NCBI RefSeq assembly: GCF_000234665.1
Contig: NC_018334.1
Location: forward strand, 620,001 to 684,000
From: Leishmania mexicana MHOM/GT/2001/U1103
Taxonomy: Eukaryota > Euglenozoa > Kinetoplastea > Trypanosomatida > Trypanosomatidae
Reading direction: 5' to 3'
Length of the DNA stretch: 64,000 bases
A model generated the notes under the pieces. That model worked only from the letters and a program-made list of their open reading frames with translations, did not search any database and was not told the origin of the DNA. Each line of letters opens with the position of its first letter. Within the stretch, counting starts at the first letter, position 1. The translations under genes and the position numbers were made by a program. Below, piece by piece: positions 1 through 11,872 of this stretch.

Positions 1-638
1 GTGCGCACGATAACGAAAGAAAAAAAAGGAAGAGAGAATGCGAAGAAGAAAACACAGCTGCCTAACCGGGCCAGAGGGAGAGCACGACAACGCAGCAAAG
101 GCGACCTTCGGGAGAGACGATGATGCGGGAAGGTGTCCAGTGATCCACAGCGCGATGCGAAAGGTAAAAACTCGTAGACGCCGTCCGCGCCGTTTTGCAG
201 CAGCTCGGCAGAAGGGCACGGCAATAAGCAGAAGAGAGCTCAGCGCGGAAGCGGCCAATGAAGAAAAATGTGCCTGTTGTGTTTCTCTCCTGCCGCTCCC
301 TGTTGAGGTGGTTGGTCCGTTGTTTCGTAGCTTGGCGGAAGGTGGTGATGGTGGAGCTGCCGATGTTTCTGTAGCTGGTTCAAGGCGATCCCGAGGCCTG
401 TGCCTGCGCGTGTGCCCCCGCACGATTTTCTTCCTGTCTTGAAATGAACGGAGTGGCAATGGCGTAAAGAAACAACGAGAAACGAAAGTAAAAGAACATA
501 CAGATACACGGGTGTAGTGCGTGTGCTCCGGAAGTCGGTGCCCTGTCAACGATCGATGACAACTTGGCAAGAAAACAGGGAGGAAAAAAAAGAGTTCTTT
601 AGCTGCTAGCCAGCGGAGGAAGTGCGTACGTGTGTGTG

Positions 639-679
<41 letters not shown>

Positions 680-3600
680 CGAGGGGGAGGTAGGAGGGCA
701 CACACGCACGCGCAAGCGTGGCGTTGGCAGCACAATGGCAAGGCGGTGCAGTGTACGAGCCCAGATGCAGAAAGGCGAGACACTCGAGAGAAGAAAGCGG
801 GGGAGAAGCAGAGGGATGCAGAGACAAGGGGTACAGAGGCCCGACAACACGGAGGCATTCCCCCATGTGATGCCGTGAGGAACCCTTAGCCGCACAGTAC
901 TCTGCCATCGAATTTGTAGGGAAGAAGCAACGCTGTCAAAGAGTTGTGAGAGAGTCGTGCCGTTGCGGGCGCACCTCTGAGAAGAGTGCCTGCTGATCAG
1001 TGTCCCGCTCCATCATGTCTACGAATGCCGTCGAGGACGAGTGCCGGACACGCTTGTGTGCTTTTTTTTCCTTAGGAGAAGGGAGGGTTCCCTCCTGTGT
1101 CACTTGACCAAAAAACAACAGCCGGGTCCGAGAAACTGCTCCGGCGCTACACATCTTTCGCGGCTGCGCTTCTCGTCTGCAAGTAGTGGGTCTACGCGAA
1201 ACAGACACGGGCCCACAAGCCCACTCAGAAAGTCTTAAAGCCCAGTCGCCAGCGCATGCCGCGAAGAGAAAATCGTGAAGATGGGGACCGTGTACACGAG
1301 CGCGCCCCGTGCACTGACGCATCCCATCACAGTAGGCGCCTTCCTCCATATGGCGTTCCAACAGGCACGAATACCCCCTGCAAAGGTCTATGCAGCCTTC
1401 TCCTCCAGCAACGTCGGGGCTTGCAACAACGAGAACTATAGTACTGGGAAATCCATGCAACGGTAAACAATAACAAGAGAAAAATATATATATGCAAGCT
1501 TGAAAGAGTCAACGATGACTTTCCGCTTGTGACACCTTTGTGAATCCATCCTCAGCACGAGTGACACGTCGACACACAAGGATGCGCGCGCGCCCTCCCC
1601 CTCCCACCGAGCGCATACACCTCTCTCTCTCATGCGCTCATTCGCGCTGCGTGCGCTGCTACTCACGGTGCTTTCGGATCCCTGGGTGTGTCTCCGCCCC
1701 AGGTGACCAAACCGAAGACCGTCGTCAGGAATCACGACACGGGCACCAGCAGCAGCAGCAGATCAGGAAGAAGGGGGGCAGAGGGGCGGGCGCTGCCGGG
1801 CCCACACACGTGTCTTCCAGCCCACCGCACGGGCACCACACACCAAGGAGTGCTTCGTCCGCGACGAAGGTAGAAGCAGTCCCACCAGACGGCAGGCGTG
1901 CGACAGCACATGGACAGTGGCAAGGACGAGACACACAGGGTAAAAAAAAAAAAGATGGAGAGGGAGGGAAGAGCGGGCGGGGCCGGCGTCCCCCCCCCCT
2001 CCCGCTGCAGATGAACAACAAGACGGGGAGGGAAGAGGAGATGGTGGGCGGGGAGGGGAGGGGAGGACGGGATGAGCGGAACAACAGTGGCAGAACAAAA
2101 CGAAAATGAGAGCACCAAACAAACATGAAAGGACGCCGGCGACACACAACGCAGCAACACACGCCTACACGCGCGTGCGCCCTCGCGCCGGAGTGCCACT
2201 ACACGCGGCATAGAGAGAGAGGGAGAGGGAGAAAGCCGTTTTCCAGCAGACGAGACCATCCGAAGAAAGGCGCACCCGACCGCAGAGGCGGTCCCGCACG
2301 CGTGCAGAAGAGGAGGAGGAGAGAGAAGAATGGGAAAAGCCCAGGAAAACATGCTCTGTTGTGAAGAAGCCGAGATGGGCATACACTTTTCGTTTTTCTC
2401 CGCTCGAAGTTTCTGTGCACATGTGGCCCGCAGGCAAGACACGCGAAAACAAGAGACAGCGGCGGAGAGGCAATCACTACAGATCAGTGAAGGCGGAGAA
2501 GGAGTTGAGAAGACGACGCGCAAGAGCCATAACATCCGCGCCATGGATAGGGAGGGGAAGGGGAGTACGCTTGCACGTGCAGTCTGCGTCAGTGTACCGA
2601 CACCATAACGACGAACAACAACACAAAAAAAAAAGAAAACGGAAAGCAAGAGAAGCTCGCCAGCAATGAAAAACGCAAGGGAAAAAAAGCGCTGGCCGCT
2701 TCACACGTACCAGCGGCATAACGCTACGGCGAGACGCCCGGGTCATAGTGCCCGCCGTCGTGGTCCAGCGAAAGAAGTCCGAGAATTTTGTGCACCTGAC
2801 AACAAGGGAGAGGGCCAAACGGCGAAATAAATAACAAGGTAAGCAAGACCGGGTACGCGCAAGCCCGCCCAGTGCGCACACGCCTGAGAGGTGCGTGATG
2901 AGAAGCTCCCGCACTCTTCGGTCCGATCGGCACGGGAACCGCACACAGACAGCAGAGAAACACCACGCGCGCGCATGTATGCGCAAGTGAAAGGGAAGAG
3001 AGAAGTCGCCAGGCGGAGCTCACGCAAAGGGTCGCCACCACCAGAGAAGAAATACGAGCACACACCCGCAGGAACGGGCTGACATGATTCACCGCTACCG
3101 TGTAACAGCGCTGTGCACCGGTCATCCTTTCTGCAGTCGAAATCATACGGTGCACACGCACCACCAGACTAACAGAGGTGCACGGTCCCACACAGACACA
3201 CACAGTATACAACAGAGAGGATGGGATGAGAGACGATGGCCACATGACGCTCACGTGCGACAGGCACGCAAAACGCGTCATCCCTCGCCCCACGCGCACT
3301 CGCGAAAAAAAAAAAGCGTGTGCATTCGAAGGAGCCTCCCACAGACGAAGAGGGGCGCCTCACGACCCAACTATGAAGAACGAAGAGAGAACAACCTCTC
3401 CTCTGAATACACTACGGCACGCATCACATGCGCACAATCCTTCGCACTCCCAACATGCCCATTTCACCACGGGCACGTCAGCAGACATACGCGCACAGCC
3501 ACACCCCGCCTACCCCTGTCGCACCATGGCTGCGCCCGCGTCGTCCAGCACCAGCCGTCCGGCCGTCGAAGCGGGCCATGCGTCTCACGGGCTCCTCCGG

Positions 3601-4627
3601 TCCTTCCGCGTCCCTCTTCCTCGCATACCCGCTGCACCATCGCCGCAGCACCGACTCAGCTGGACTGCGCGCCCCCATCCACGCCGCCCACGTCCACGGT
3701 CCCGCTCCACAGCAGAGGCAGGGGCGTCTGTCGCGCGGGCTGCAGGGGGTCGGCTAGGCCCACTCCGGGCTCTGCACGCCTTTCACACGCGTGGGTGTTG
3801 CCCGAGTTGTCGAGCCGCCGACACCATGCGCAGTGAGCGGGCACAAACATCAGCACCACCCCACGTCTCTCTGGCACAGCGCCAGCCCAAATCTGTCCGT
3901 CAACGACAAGAGCCCGCAGCCGCACCCGAGGGCAGGCTGTGCAGGCTGTCTAGCCCCCGCACCCTGACGGGGTGTGGGGAGCTGGGTCCTCGATGCCACA
4001 CACTAAGGTGACCGGCACCATCATCAGGGCTTACGATGAGAACACGCGCGTAGGGAAATGAAAAGGGCCGATACTTTCATGACACTCCGTCAACTCGTGC
4101 AGGCCACCCAGCGCATGGACGCGACCGCAGCACCACCTCCCTCTTGCCCAGCAAGCAGTGGAAAGGCGCCTGCAGAGGAGAGACCACACGCACACGCACG
4201 CAGAATAAAAGTTGTCGTCTGCAAGAGAAAGCAACTTAAAGCAAACCGAGCAGGCGAGGATGGCCACCGATGCATGTGAAGGCGCACCGGAAGAGGGGCG
4301 GAGAGCATCACAGACGGTCAACACGGCTGGTGAGTGGTGGGGAGGAGGACTAGAGGGAGAACAGGGAGCACAGGGAAAGGAAAAGGGCGGCGGCGGTGAG
4401 CAAAGATCAGCAGTGCAATCTGCTACCAGTCCAGTTGCACGCACAAAAAACACAGATAAGCAGCCGAAAGCAATAAAAAAAATATGGAGCCTGAAAGAGT
4501 ATCCCGCCTGCCGACAGGACTGGCGGCTCGCACATCGGATGATTGCTTCCATCGCTCGCAAGTGAGCGCGCGACACGCGCGGGACGTATGGTGCGAGACA
4601 AAGACGTCTCTCACCGCACCTCTTCAC
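1..4627. other. Non-coding interval downstream of the 2414-residue gene
   Basis: This stretch lies downstream of the stop of the leftmost gene in the minus-strand transcription direction. It most likely holds that gene's 3' untranslated region, plus intergenic sequence and perhaps the 5' leader of a further gene outside the window. Open frames occur on both strands, the longest about 305 codons on the minus strand at 1732-2649. Their translations are low-complexity runs of Ser, Leu, Phe, Arg and Pro with no recognisable domain or family resemblance. A GT microsatellite lies near 630-679. I see no RNA gene or mobile element that I can support. Confidence 0.6.
630..679. repeat. GT dinucleotide microsatellite
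   Basis: About 24 GT units, interrupted once by a TTT near 653. It lies in the non-coding interval at the left end of the window. Such dinucleotide tracts are common in Leishmania intergenic DNA and vary in length between strains. Confidence 0.9.
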
Positions 4628-7600
4628 TTAATGCCGTTGAAAAGCTGGCGACGTTGGACTGTAAGCGTGCTGGTGCTGAGTCTGTGAAGAATGCGGAAGC
4701 ACACTCGATGGAGTACTGCTCTCGTACGCGTCACCATTACACGCACTACCACCACCCACGTGGCGCTGCTGCAGTTGGTGGTGGTGGTGCATGCTGCGAG
4801 TACGTAGTGGCACGCCCCCGTAGGCACTGCCGCCACGCCCGGCACCCGTAACCGTTCTCCCTTCCAATTGCAGCACACGGCTCTCTGCGCTTTGACACGG
4901 ATAGCCGGGGCCACCGCCGTACAGCTCCTCTGCTGAGTGGCCAGTTTCCTCGTAGTCGCCCATGGAGAAGAAGAAGCCCTGCGTCGTGCCGTCCGCGGCG
5001 GCATTTTGGTAACTGTCGGAGTAACGTGTCGACGTCGGTGCATCCTCGGCACCGTCATAGAAGGACGCGAAAGACTCATGTCGCCCTTCCCGCTGTTGCT
5101 CCGCGCGGGCCGAGTCGTCCACATCGCATGCAGCGCGTTGCGACGGGTAGAGACTTGGTCGCTGAGAGGTTGCAGGACTGCCCCTGAACCCTGTCGGGTC
5201 GCCTGCACACCGCGAGTAGCACGTACCATGTGGCATACCGTTGGCGTTGTGTGCAAGGCTCAGTGGAAAGGCAGCAACGCTACCGTTGAAGTCGCTGACG
5301 CTGCCATAGCGGTTGTCGAGTGCGTCCGTAAAGGAGTCTTGGGGCCCGTTGCTGCCAGCCCTACACCCGCCAGCACCACCCTGCGAGTGAATCGACAACC
5401 CCGCAGCGGCCGATAGCGGTGTGACATACAGGGAGCCAGCAGTTGTGTACGGATTGTGTGACATGCGCTGACTCGTCCGCCGCGTCGGTGATGAAGAGCC
5501 CATCATGCTGGTCTGGTGCTGAAGCCGAGGAGCTTCAAAGACAGCAGCGGTGCTACGTCCAGAAGCCACGTGCTGGCCTGTGGTCGAGGTTCGCATCTGA
5601 GACAGCCTATAGGACCGGAGATCCGGGGCAGCTCGGCTGTCGTTGGCGGAGACGCCGCCGGTCTGGCGGTGGATAGAGTTCGCTTCGTCTCGCATGCTTT
5701 CAAGACCACCAGAAGGTGACACGCCCATAGCACCGTAGCCTATCGGCGACGCCGAGAAGGCGTCTGGGGCGCCACCGTCACCAGCAGCGTTGGATAAGTT
5801 TCCGAAGGCACCGCTCCCGGTCCTATAGCCGGACGCCGCTGCTCCGCCGGTAGCCCCGTTGTGCGACGACTGGCGAGCCATCGACGACTTGCGCTGTATG
5901 ACACGCACAGTGATGCTGTCCGCCTCAATCACATCCGCGGTGATGGTGTCGCGGAACGAGCCAGGGCCGGATGCCAGCTGAGGCGAACACGGAGGAGGTG
6001 CCTGAGCCTGTTGTGCCGGCTGCTGTTGTTGTTGCGGAGGTTGCTGGTAAACGTGCTGTGTGCCGATACGCATCTGCTGCGTGGCGGATGGCAAATCAGG
6101 ATCACAGACCGGCACCGCACGCGCTCGAGCCGGCCGGCTGGGCATGCTGCCATCGCACACCGTATCGGCTCCACTATGGAGCCTTTCGGCGGTGCAGTCT
6201 TTAGGCGTCATCACCGGACGCGTGTTGCCGCCGCCGGAGCTGAGAGGCGACGTGTCGACAACGTCAGGAGCAAAAGACGCTACTGGCGGAGCACGATGAC
6301 CCACAGTCGGGCGAGTACCGCGCAGCGTCTGGATGATCAACTTCTGAGACGTCGGCTTTACTGCCGATACAGTCATGGCTGTGGTTGCGAGAATTATGGT
6401 GGAGCTCCGGCGAGGTGGATAGTCGTCTGTTGTGCGCCGCTCGGACGCGTGGCCCGCCCGGTCGCCTTCTCCATGTAAGGAGAGATTCACCTGCTCCTGC
6501 TGCTGCGGAGGAGGAGGAGGAGCTGGCGCAGACGGCGGTGGAAGCATCGATGAGTGAGACTGGTGCCGGGGGTGTTGCTGGTGCTGTTGGTTGCCGCTCG
6601 CCACATGAATCATAGATGGCTCTGAGGACGAACTGGTGGCTTCCTCCTGGTCTCGCCCGCACCCGCCAACTGCCATCGACGGATTCGGTACCTCTTCGCC
6701 AGGGGGCACGATGCCAGAAACGTTTGGCGGTAGTCCGTACGACAGAAGCGTATTGTCCATGTGCCGCGGCCCACTCGCGTGACCGCTGGCTGGTTCGCAA
6801 CCATTGAATGGCGAATGCGCCTGAGACCTGTAACGCTGCTGCTGCTGTTGCTGCGGCGTGTGGGGCAGCTGCTCTACAGATGGGTTGTAGATACCCCCGT
6901 AGAAGCTACTCGTCACCTGTGCCGGTACCACTATTGTGGAGGCAGAGTGCGCTCTGTCCCAGGAGTGGTAAAACGTGCCGTCCGGGTAATCGATGAAGAA
7001 CCCTGCGCCGCCGCTGGGCATTCCTTCGCTGAAACTCACTCCATCCGCATGGTGGCCATGGTAGCCTCTGGGCTGGCATTCCGGCTGTCGGTGGCTGCTG
7101 CTGCTGCTGGTGGCAGCGGCGTTGCTCTGCAGAGGATCAGCGTCGTTGAAGTAGAGCCCATTCACTGTATTTGGCGTCGCAGGCCTCACCCTGCCCGCCC
7201 CTTCGACCGCGCTGGACGAAGAATCACCGTAGTAGCCAGATGGCATCGTCTCCTGCTCACTGCCACCTACCATAGAAAAGTGGTCAGTGGATGCATAATG
7301 TGCCTCCGGCCCAGCGCAGTCACCGTAGAGGCCGGCAGGGCCATACCCTGGCCCTCTGTGCTGCTGCTGCTGCTGCTGCGGTGGCTGCGGCATCGTCTGT
7401 TGCTGCTGCACTGTGTGGTGAAGAGAAGCGCCGGCGACGTGCTGCTTTTTCTGTGAACGGTGCTGCGGTGGATACTGCTGTGGCACGTGCTGCGAGAACT
7501 GCTGCTGCTGAGGCAGCGCTGAAAGGTGCGGGTCCAGCTGCTGAGACGCCATCGAGGGGTCATAATGCTTCCCAAGCACCCTACCACTGCCGCCCATGAG

Positions 7601-10600
7601 GGGATGCATCGCTTGATTGGCATAGTATGCGGGTCCACCAGTGGCAGCGCCGGCACCGTACTGGCCACCTCCGCCTTCACCGCTACCACTATGTGGCATA
7701 ACGTCCGACAGCGGTAACTCCTCACCGTACTGCATCACAGAGCTGTGCTGCGGCACCACCGACTGCTGCTGCGGAGGCTCGAAAACGGCACGGGCACTCG
7801 ACACGACAGCCGCGCCTGGACTGCGCCTGCCACACATGCCAAAGGTCATCTCGGCGCGGTTGTGGATCGCTGCGTGATACGCTGAGGCCGTCATGGCTGC
7901 CGCGGGTGGCGGGTGCGACGGCAGCGGGGAGGAACCCGGGATGCGCACCGTGACGCCATGAAAGTATACGTAGCCGTCGTGTGAAAAGCGCCACTGCCGG
8001 AAGCGGCGCGTGCGCAAAATGTCCGGGTAGTTCTGCAGAAGGTCCGGCTCCACCAGCTCCTCGTCGGCTGGGTGCAGAGGAGGTAGTGCGTGCCCCGTGA
8101 TGAGCCATCCACCGCCCGGCTGCTGACGGCACGTGTGCGCGAAGCGCAGCAGGACCTGCAGCACAGGCTCGGGGAAGCGCACCCACTTAGTATCTGTGCC
8201 GCAGGTCTCGCGAGCGCGGCCACCGACACGTCGCATCCATGACAATATCATGTCCTCCGTCGTCAAATTGTCGTCCACATACCAGTAGCCGTACTGTGAA
8301 GTTCCAGAGGTCGCGTTGCCTCCGCCGCGTGACCGGGTGTGGGGGGTGCCGCTGCCTGGAGCGTCCATGGGAGAGTTGCGCTCGCCAGAGTTCGGCGACC
8401 CACCACGGTGTGGTGCGAAACGAATCCTGTCGCCAGTGTGCAAAATGCGCTCTGGTTCACGCACAAAGATGGACACAACCCCTTGCGATCCCGGCACGTT
8501 TGCCGACAGTGTCGACATGCTTCGCATGCCGGTCACCTCGGCACCTGCATCGCTGCGATCCCCACTGGGTCCAGCATACCCGCACCCCGCCGCCGCCAGG
8601 GCCCGCTTCCACCGCAGCGAGCCGAGCGCCGCCATCGGGCTCCAGTTCAACACGCTGTCCGGCTCAACGTTGCCTTGAGCATCCACCGACTCAATCATCA
8701 AGCGCAGCGTGCTCTCCAGCGTGGCGCCGTAGGCTGTCGACTGACAGCGCTGCTGCTGCTCCTGGTGCATCAGCTCCACCAATTCGCGAAACGGCATACC
8801 GTCCAGTTCAGCAGAGACCGTGTACACATCCACCTGAAACAGCGCGCACGCGGGTGTCGAAGACAACGAAGACTGATTGTGGCGCTGCTGATGGGGCTGT
8901 GACGGTGCAGATGTGCCGGAACTGCAACCTTGATACGCAGCCCCACCGTTGCAAGCAACGCTGGCTGCTGCCACCGCTACCTCTGACATGAAAATACCAC
9001 GCAGCGGGAGCAGGCGCCCGCGACGTTGCTCGATCGAGTTACGAGGAAGGACACCAATCAGCTCATCAGGCGTGTCCTCCAGCGCCGTCGCGTGTGTCGC
9101 CCACGAAGCGCTGTCCAGCTTTATCGGCCACAGCGGCTCCATCGAGAAGCCGGTCGCGCAGGAGGAGGAGTACCGCACTGCATTGTTGTACATGTTCGCA
9201 AGGGCCTCTGGGGTGTGCGCCTCAGCGCCTGCCACAGCACCGCCTCTCACCTTGTCGTCCCCGTCCGCCACATCCTCGCCTGAGCCGCTCACATCTGCTG
9301 CTGCCGCTGCCATCGTGTGTGTTCGCAGCCTCGCTGGTGGTCGCAGCTCGCCACGGTAAGTCAGCGGAGGTGGTGCGGCAGCTGTCAACGTAACACAGAG
9401 CGCCTCGACAGAGTCGTGCAGGGGTGCAAAGCTCAGCTGGTTGAGCGCGCGGCCGACTGCGACCCGGCTGAGTCGGAACACGACCAAGCCGTGCGACGCG
9501 TAACAGCAGAACCCGTCCCGCTCTAGTCGATCCCTCTCACATAGCTGATGCGGACGCTCGGCGATTGCCTCGGGGTCGAGCGACAGCGGCAGGACTGCAG
9601 ACTTTCCACATCGCTTAGCGATGGCGACGCCTTCGTGTTCCTGCTTGACATCCGTCTCCGCGACGGCAGATGGTGACGCGCCGGCGCTGTCCATCCGGGA
9701 GGCCTCACTTTCTCCCTGCAGGCTCGGCGGCACAGTAGTGACCTCATCGTCGTTGCGGCACTTCAGCGGAGAGCTACAATGAACACGTTGGTCCCCGCCC
9801 TGAGCGCCCCCAGCCCCAGCCCCAGCGCCCGCGCCTGCGCCGTTGCCAGTGCCACTCCTCCTTGACATGGTCACCATGTTCCGCTGGCGCTGCGCTGCCT
9901 GGAAGCCCTCCAACGACGGCGGCGCCGGATATATGCCTTGCAGCTCCGTCAGCATACGACGGATTTGCCGGCACAGCTGCAGCTGCGGAATGTTCGAGAA
10001 GCGAATAAGAAAGCAGTTCGCGAGGTCACTAAAAGCCGACATCGCCGACGCACCTCCTGAGAGGGCGCCCATGAAGTCGCGCCAAGCCGGGTCCGCTTGC
10101 TGACGCTCCGTCAACGTCTCGCCCGTCTGCTGTGATGACTCGTCGGGCACCTCATCATCCGCGGAGGTCTGTTCGCACGCAGCGTGGTCTCCCGTGCTCG
10201 TCACCGCCGCCTTGTCTGGCGTGTCGCCCAAGATGCACCTTCGCATCCCGTGAGCAAAGAGGCGGCACAAGGCGAAGTACGTGTGACACTGCTCCTTGTC
10301 GCCCACCTGCTTCTCAAAGAAGGCAGTGTTCACCAGCGTCGACGATGGAACACCGTGCGGTGCGGCGCGACGCAGCACTTTCTCCACATGTGCCGCTCGT
10401 GCTGGCGAATTCTGCATCGCGACAGTGCCTGCCGCCCCATCAGGGTCAGAGGAGGTGTGCACGGTCGGGGCAAAGAGGGTGTGTCGTAGAATCTCCTCTA
10501 CAGTCCAGCAGCCGTACATGCCCACCACCCGCAGCTCGGCAAGGCCGAGCGGCGCTTGCGGTGCGCTGACCTGCACCCATGGCACCGTCAACTCGTCATC

Positions 10601-11872
10601 GCCGGCCTTACCCGGAGGGGTTTGGTCGACTAATTGTGACTCCTCCACAGCTGCGAGCACACTACCACCACACACCAACGTCGAGTGCGACTCCCTCTGC
10701 TGCGGTTGATGCGCTTCTCCTGTTCCACAGGCATTGGCTGGGCCTCGACGGCGACTAGAACCTCCACCGGCGCCGGCACTTGTCTTGTGATGGCGCTCGT
10801 TGTTCGCGACAAAGTATATGTACCGATACTCGTGCGCAGGCATGCAGCGTCGAACGAGGACAATGGCGCACGGCACAGGACGCAAGCGCTGACGATGCCT
10901 TTCAGCCTTACCGCTTTCTCCTGCCGCAGGCGCCGTATCGACATTACCGGTGCGCTTACGCATCGCCTCACCAGACGTTGCCACGCCGCAGACGGCGGCG
11001 CGCAGCTCCTGATTAGTGTCGTATATCATCGATTCCTTTGTTGTGAGGACGACAAGGTTGTAAAGCTCCTCGCGCGTGGCGAATGGTACTCGAGTGCGCT
11101 GAGATCCTGCGGATGAAGCGGCGCAGTGCCCCATATCGCCGTCACCGCCGCTCAAGGCACGCATGGCCGCCTGCAGCTGCCCTCGCGCCTGTGCAAGGTT
11201 CTCTTTTGTTACCGGCTGCCCCGCTGACAAGCAGGCCGCTTGAATGTCAGCCATGTTGCGCGTCGCCAGCTCCGTGAAGGACTCATACACGGCCGTCGGG
11301 TCTGTCAGGGCGCCAGGCGACCACGTGTGATCGAGCTGGAAGTGGTACCGCGGGTTCTGCTGCTTTCGTGCATGCCACAGCTGGCGGAAGAGCACGCAGT
11401 CCGGGGAGGGGAAGAACTCCGTGGTGAGAGGGAGCACGCGGTGTTCGTAGTAGTACACATACGGCACTCTTCCCTGTCTGAGCGCCTCTGCTGCGGGGGT
11501 CTCCAGCGCTAGGGTGCCGGCGTCACGGCCTCGGCCCTGAGCTTCCGTACTTTTGGCAGAGCCTCGACGGCTTCCGCGGCTCGCAGCCACCGCCGCCGTC
11601 GCCTCTGCAGGGTCCTCGATGAATACGGCGTTCGGATCAGCCTCAATAATCTTGTGCGCCAGTTCGGCGGTTGGCACACCATTCAGCAGCGCCGTTGGCA
11701 TCCGCGCGTCCCCGGCAGAGCCCAACGCCATGCCAGAGCCAAATACACGACCCGTGCGGTTCGTCTTGTACATGTAGTTTTCTGCTGCGCGGCTGATGAA
11801 GGGCAGTGCGCGCGGTTGCGAGGCGGCGGCCGGAGTCTCGTAGAGAGACTCACGGGAGGGCACGAGACCCAT
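4628..11872 (-). CDS. Large Q/S-rich protein of unknown function (2414 aa), paralog of the next gene upstream
   Basis: I do not recognise a named family. The start at 11872 was chosen because the protein then begins MGLVPSRES, matching the MGISPSRE start of the gene at 17358-20828. The frame stays open for 259 more codons upstream, but that part reads as low-complexity untranslated sequence. Gly2 with Ser6 fits the N-myristoylation pattern, so membrane attachment is possible (inference). Residues 1 to about 1310 look partly globular. They share spaced motifs with the neighbouring paralog: LPLTTEF near 148, an F-Q-L-A then W then ESF block near 160-200, and a FLIRFSNIPQLQL segment near 620. 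A Gly-Ala run lies near residue 682. The last ~1100 residues are low complexity, rich in Gln, Ser, His, Gly and Pro, with several polyQ runs of 5-7 (for example near DNA 7361-7400). No catalytic motif or membrane span is evident. That this is a real gene is well supported by its length and GC-rich codon use. Confidence 0.85.
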   Translation of the reverse strand: MGLVPSRESLYETPAAASQPRALPFISRAAENYMYKTNRTGRVFGSGMALGSAGDARMPTALLNGVPTAELAHKIIEADPNAVFIEDPAEATAAVAASRGSRRGSAKSTEAQGRGRDAGTLALETPAAEALRQGRVPYVYYYEHRVLPLTTEFFPSPDCVLFRQLWHARKQQNPRYHFQLDHTWSPGALTDPTAVYESFTELATRNMADIQAACLSAGQPVTKENLAQARGQLQAAMRALSGGDGDMGHCAASSAGSQRTRVPFATREELYNLVVLTTKESMIYDTNQELRAAVCGVATSGEAMRKRTGNVDTAPAAGESGKAERHRQRLRPVPCAIVLVRRCMPAHEYRYIYFVANNERHHKTSAGAGGGSSRRRGPANACGTGEAHQPQQRESHSTLVCGGSVLAAVEESQLVDQTPPGKAGDDELTVPWVQVSAPQAPLGLAELRVVGMYGCWTVEEILRHTLFAPTVHTSSDPDGAAGTVAMQNSPARAAHVEKVLRRAAPHGVPSSTLVNTAFFEKQVGDKEQCHTYFALCRLFAHGMRRCILGDTPDKAAVTSTGDHAACEQTSADDEVPDESSQQTGETLTERQQADPAWRDFMGALSGGASAMSAFSDLANCFLIRFSNIPQLQLCRQIRRMLTELQGIYPAPPSLEGFQAAQRQRNMVTMSRRSGTGNGAGAGAGAGAGGAQGGDQRVHCSSPLKCRNDDEVTTVPPSLQGESEASRMDSAGASPSAVAETDVKQEHEGVAIAKRCGKSAVLPLSLDPEAIAERPHQLCERDRLERDGFCCYASHGLVVFRLSRVAVGRALNQLSFAPLHDSVEALCVTLTAAAPPPLTYRGELRPPARLRTHTMAAAAADVSGSGEDVADGDDKVRGGAVAGAEAHTPEALANMYNNAVRYSSSCATGFSMEPLWPIKLDSASWATHATALEDTPDELIGVLPRNSIEQRRGRLLPLRGIFMSEVAVAAASVACNGGAAYQGCSSGTSAPSQPHQQRHNQSSLSSTPACALFQVDVYTVSAELDGMPFRELVELMHQEQQQRCQSTAYGATLESTLRLMIESVDAQGNVEPDSVLNWSPMAALGSLRWKRALAAAGCGYAGPSGDRSDAGAEVTGMRSMSTLSANVPGSQGVVSIFVREPERILHTGDRIRFAPHRGGSPNSGERNSPMDAPGSGTPHTRSRGGGNATSGTSQYGYWYVDDNLTTEDMILSWMRRVGGRARETCGTDTKWVRFPEPVLQVLLRFAHTCRQQPGGGWLITGHALPPLHPADEELVEPDLLQNYPDILRTRRFRQWRFSHDGYVYFHGVTVRIPGSSPLPSHPPPAAAMTASAYHAAIHNRAEMTFGMCGRRSPGAAVVSSARAVFEPPQQQSVVPQHSSVMQYGEELPLSDVMPHSGSGEGGGGQYGAGAATGGPAYYANQAMHPLMGGSGRVLGKHYDPSMASQQLDPHLSALPQQQQFSQHVPQQYPPQHRSQKKQHVAGASLHHTVQQQQTMPQPPQQQQQQHRGPGYGPAGLYGDCAGPEAHYASTDHFSMVGGSEQETMPSGYYGDSSSSAVEGAGRVRPATPNTVNGLYFNDADPLQSNAAATSSSSSHRQPECQPRGYHGHHADGVSFSEGMPSGGAGFFIDYPDGTFYHSWDRAHSASTIVVPAQVTSSFYGGIYNPSVEQLPHTPQQQQQQRYRSQAHSPFNGCEPASGHASGPRHMDNTLLSYGLPPNVSGIVPPGEEVPNPSMAVGGCGRDQEEATSSSSEPSMIHVASGNQQHQQHPRHQSHSSMLPPPSAPAPPPPPQQQEQVNLSLHGEGDRAGHASERRTTDDYPPRRSSTIILATTAMTVSAVKPTSQKLIIQTLRGTRPTVGHRAPPVASFAPDVVDTSPLSSGGGNTRPVMTPKDCTAERLHSGADTVCDGSMPSRPARARAVPVCDPDLPSATQQMRIGTQHVYQQPPQQQQQPAQQAQAPPPCSPQLASGPGSFRDTITADVIEADSITVRVIQRKSSMARQSSHNGATGGAAASGYRTGSGAFGNLSNAAGDGGAPDAFSASPIGYGAMGVSPSGGLESMRDEANSIHRQTGGVSANDSRAAPDLRSYRLSQMRTSTTGQHVASGRSTAAVFEAPRLQHQTSMMGSSSPTRRTSQRMSHNPYTTAGSLYVTPLSAAAGLSIHSQGGAGGCRAGSNGPQDSFTDALDNRYGSVSDFNGSVAAFPLSLAHNANGMPHGTCYSRCAGDPTGFRGSPATSQRPSLYPSQRAACDVDDSARAEQQREGRHESFASFYDGAEDAPTSTRYSDSYQNAAADGTTQGFFFSMGDYEETGHSAEELYGGGPGYPCQSAESRVLQLEGRTVTGAGRGGSAYGGVPLRTRSMHHHHQLQQRHVGGGSACNGDAYESSTPSSVLPHSSQTQHQHAYSPTSPAFQRH

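Noticed and set aside
936..1460. Minus-strand frame of 174 codons
   Set aside because: Balanced composition made it worth reading, but no motif, signal peptide or family resemblance was found and overlapping frames are equally open.
1732..2649. Minus-strand frame of 305 codons at the left end
   Set aside because: Translation is biased (Ser, Leu, Phe, Pro, Cys) with no domain. It lies in purine-rich plus-strand DNA typical of pyrimidine-rich untranslated RNA.
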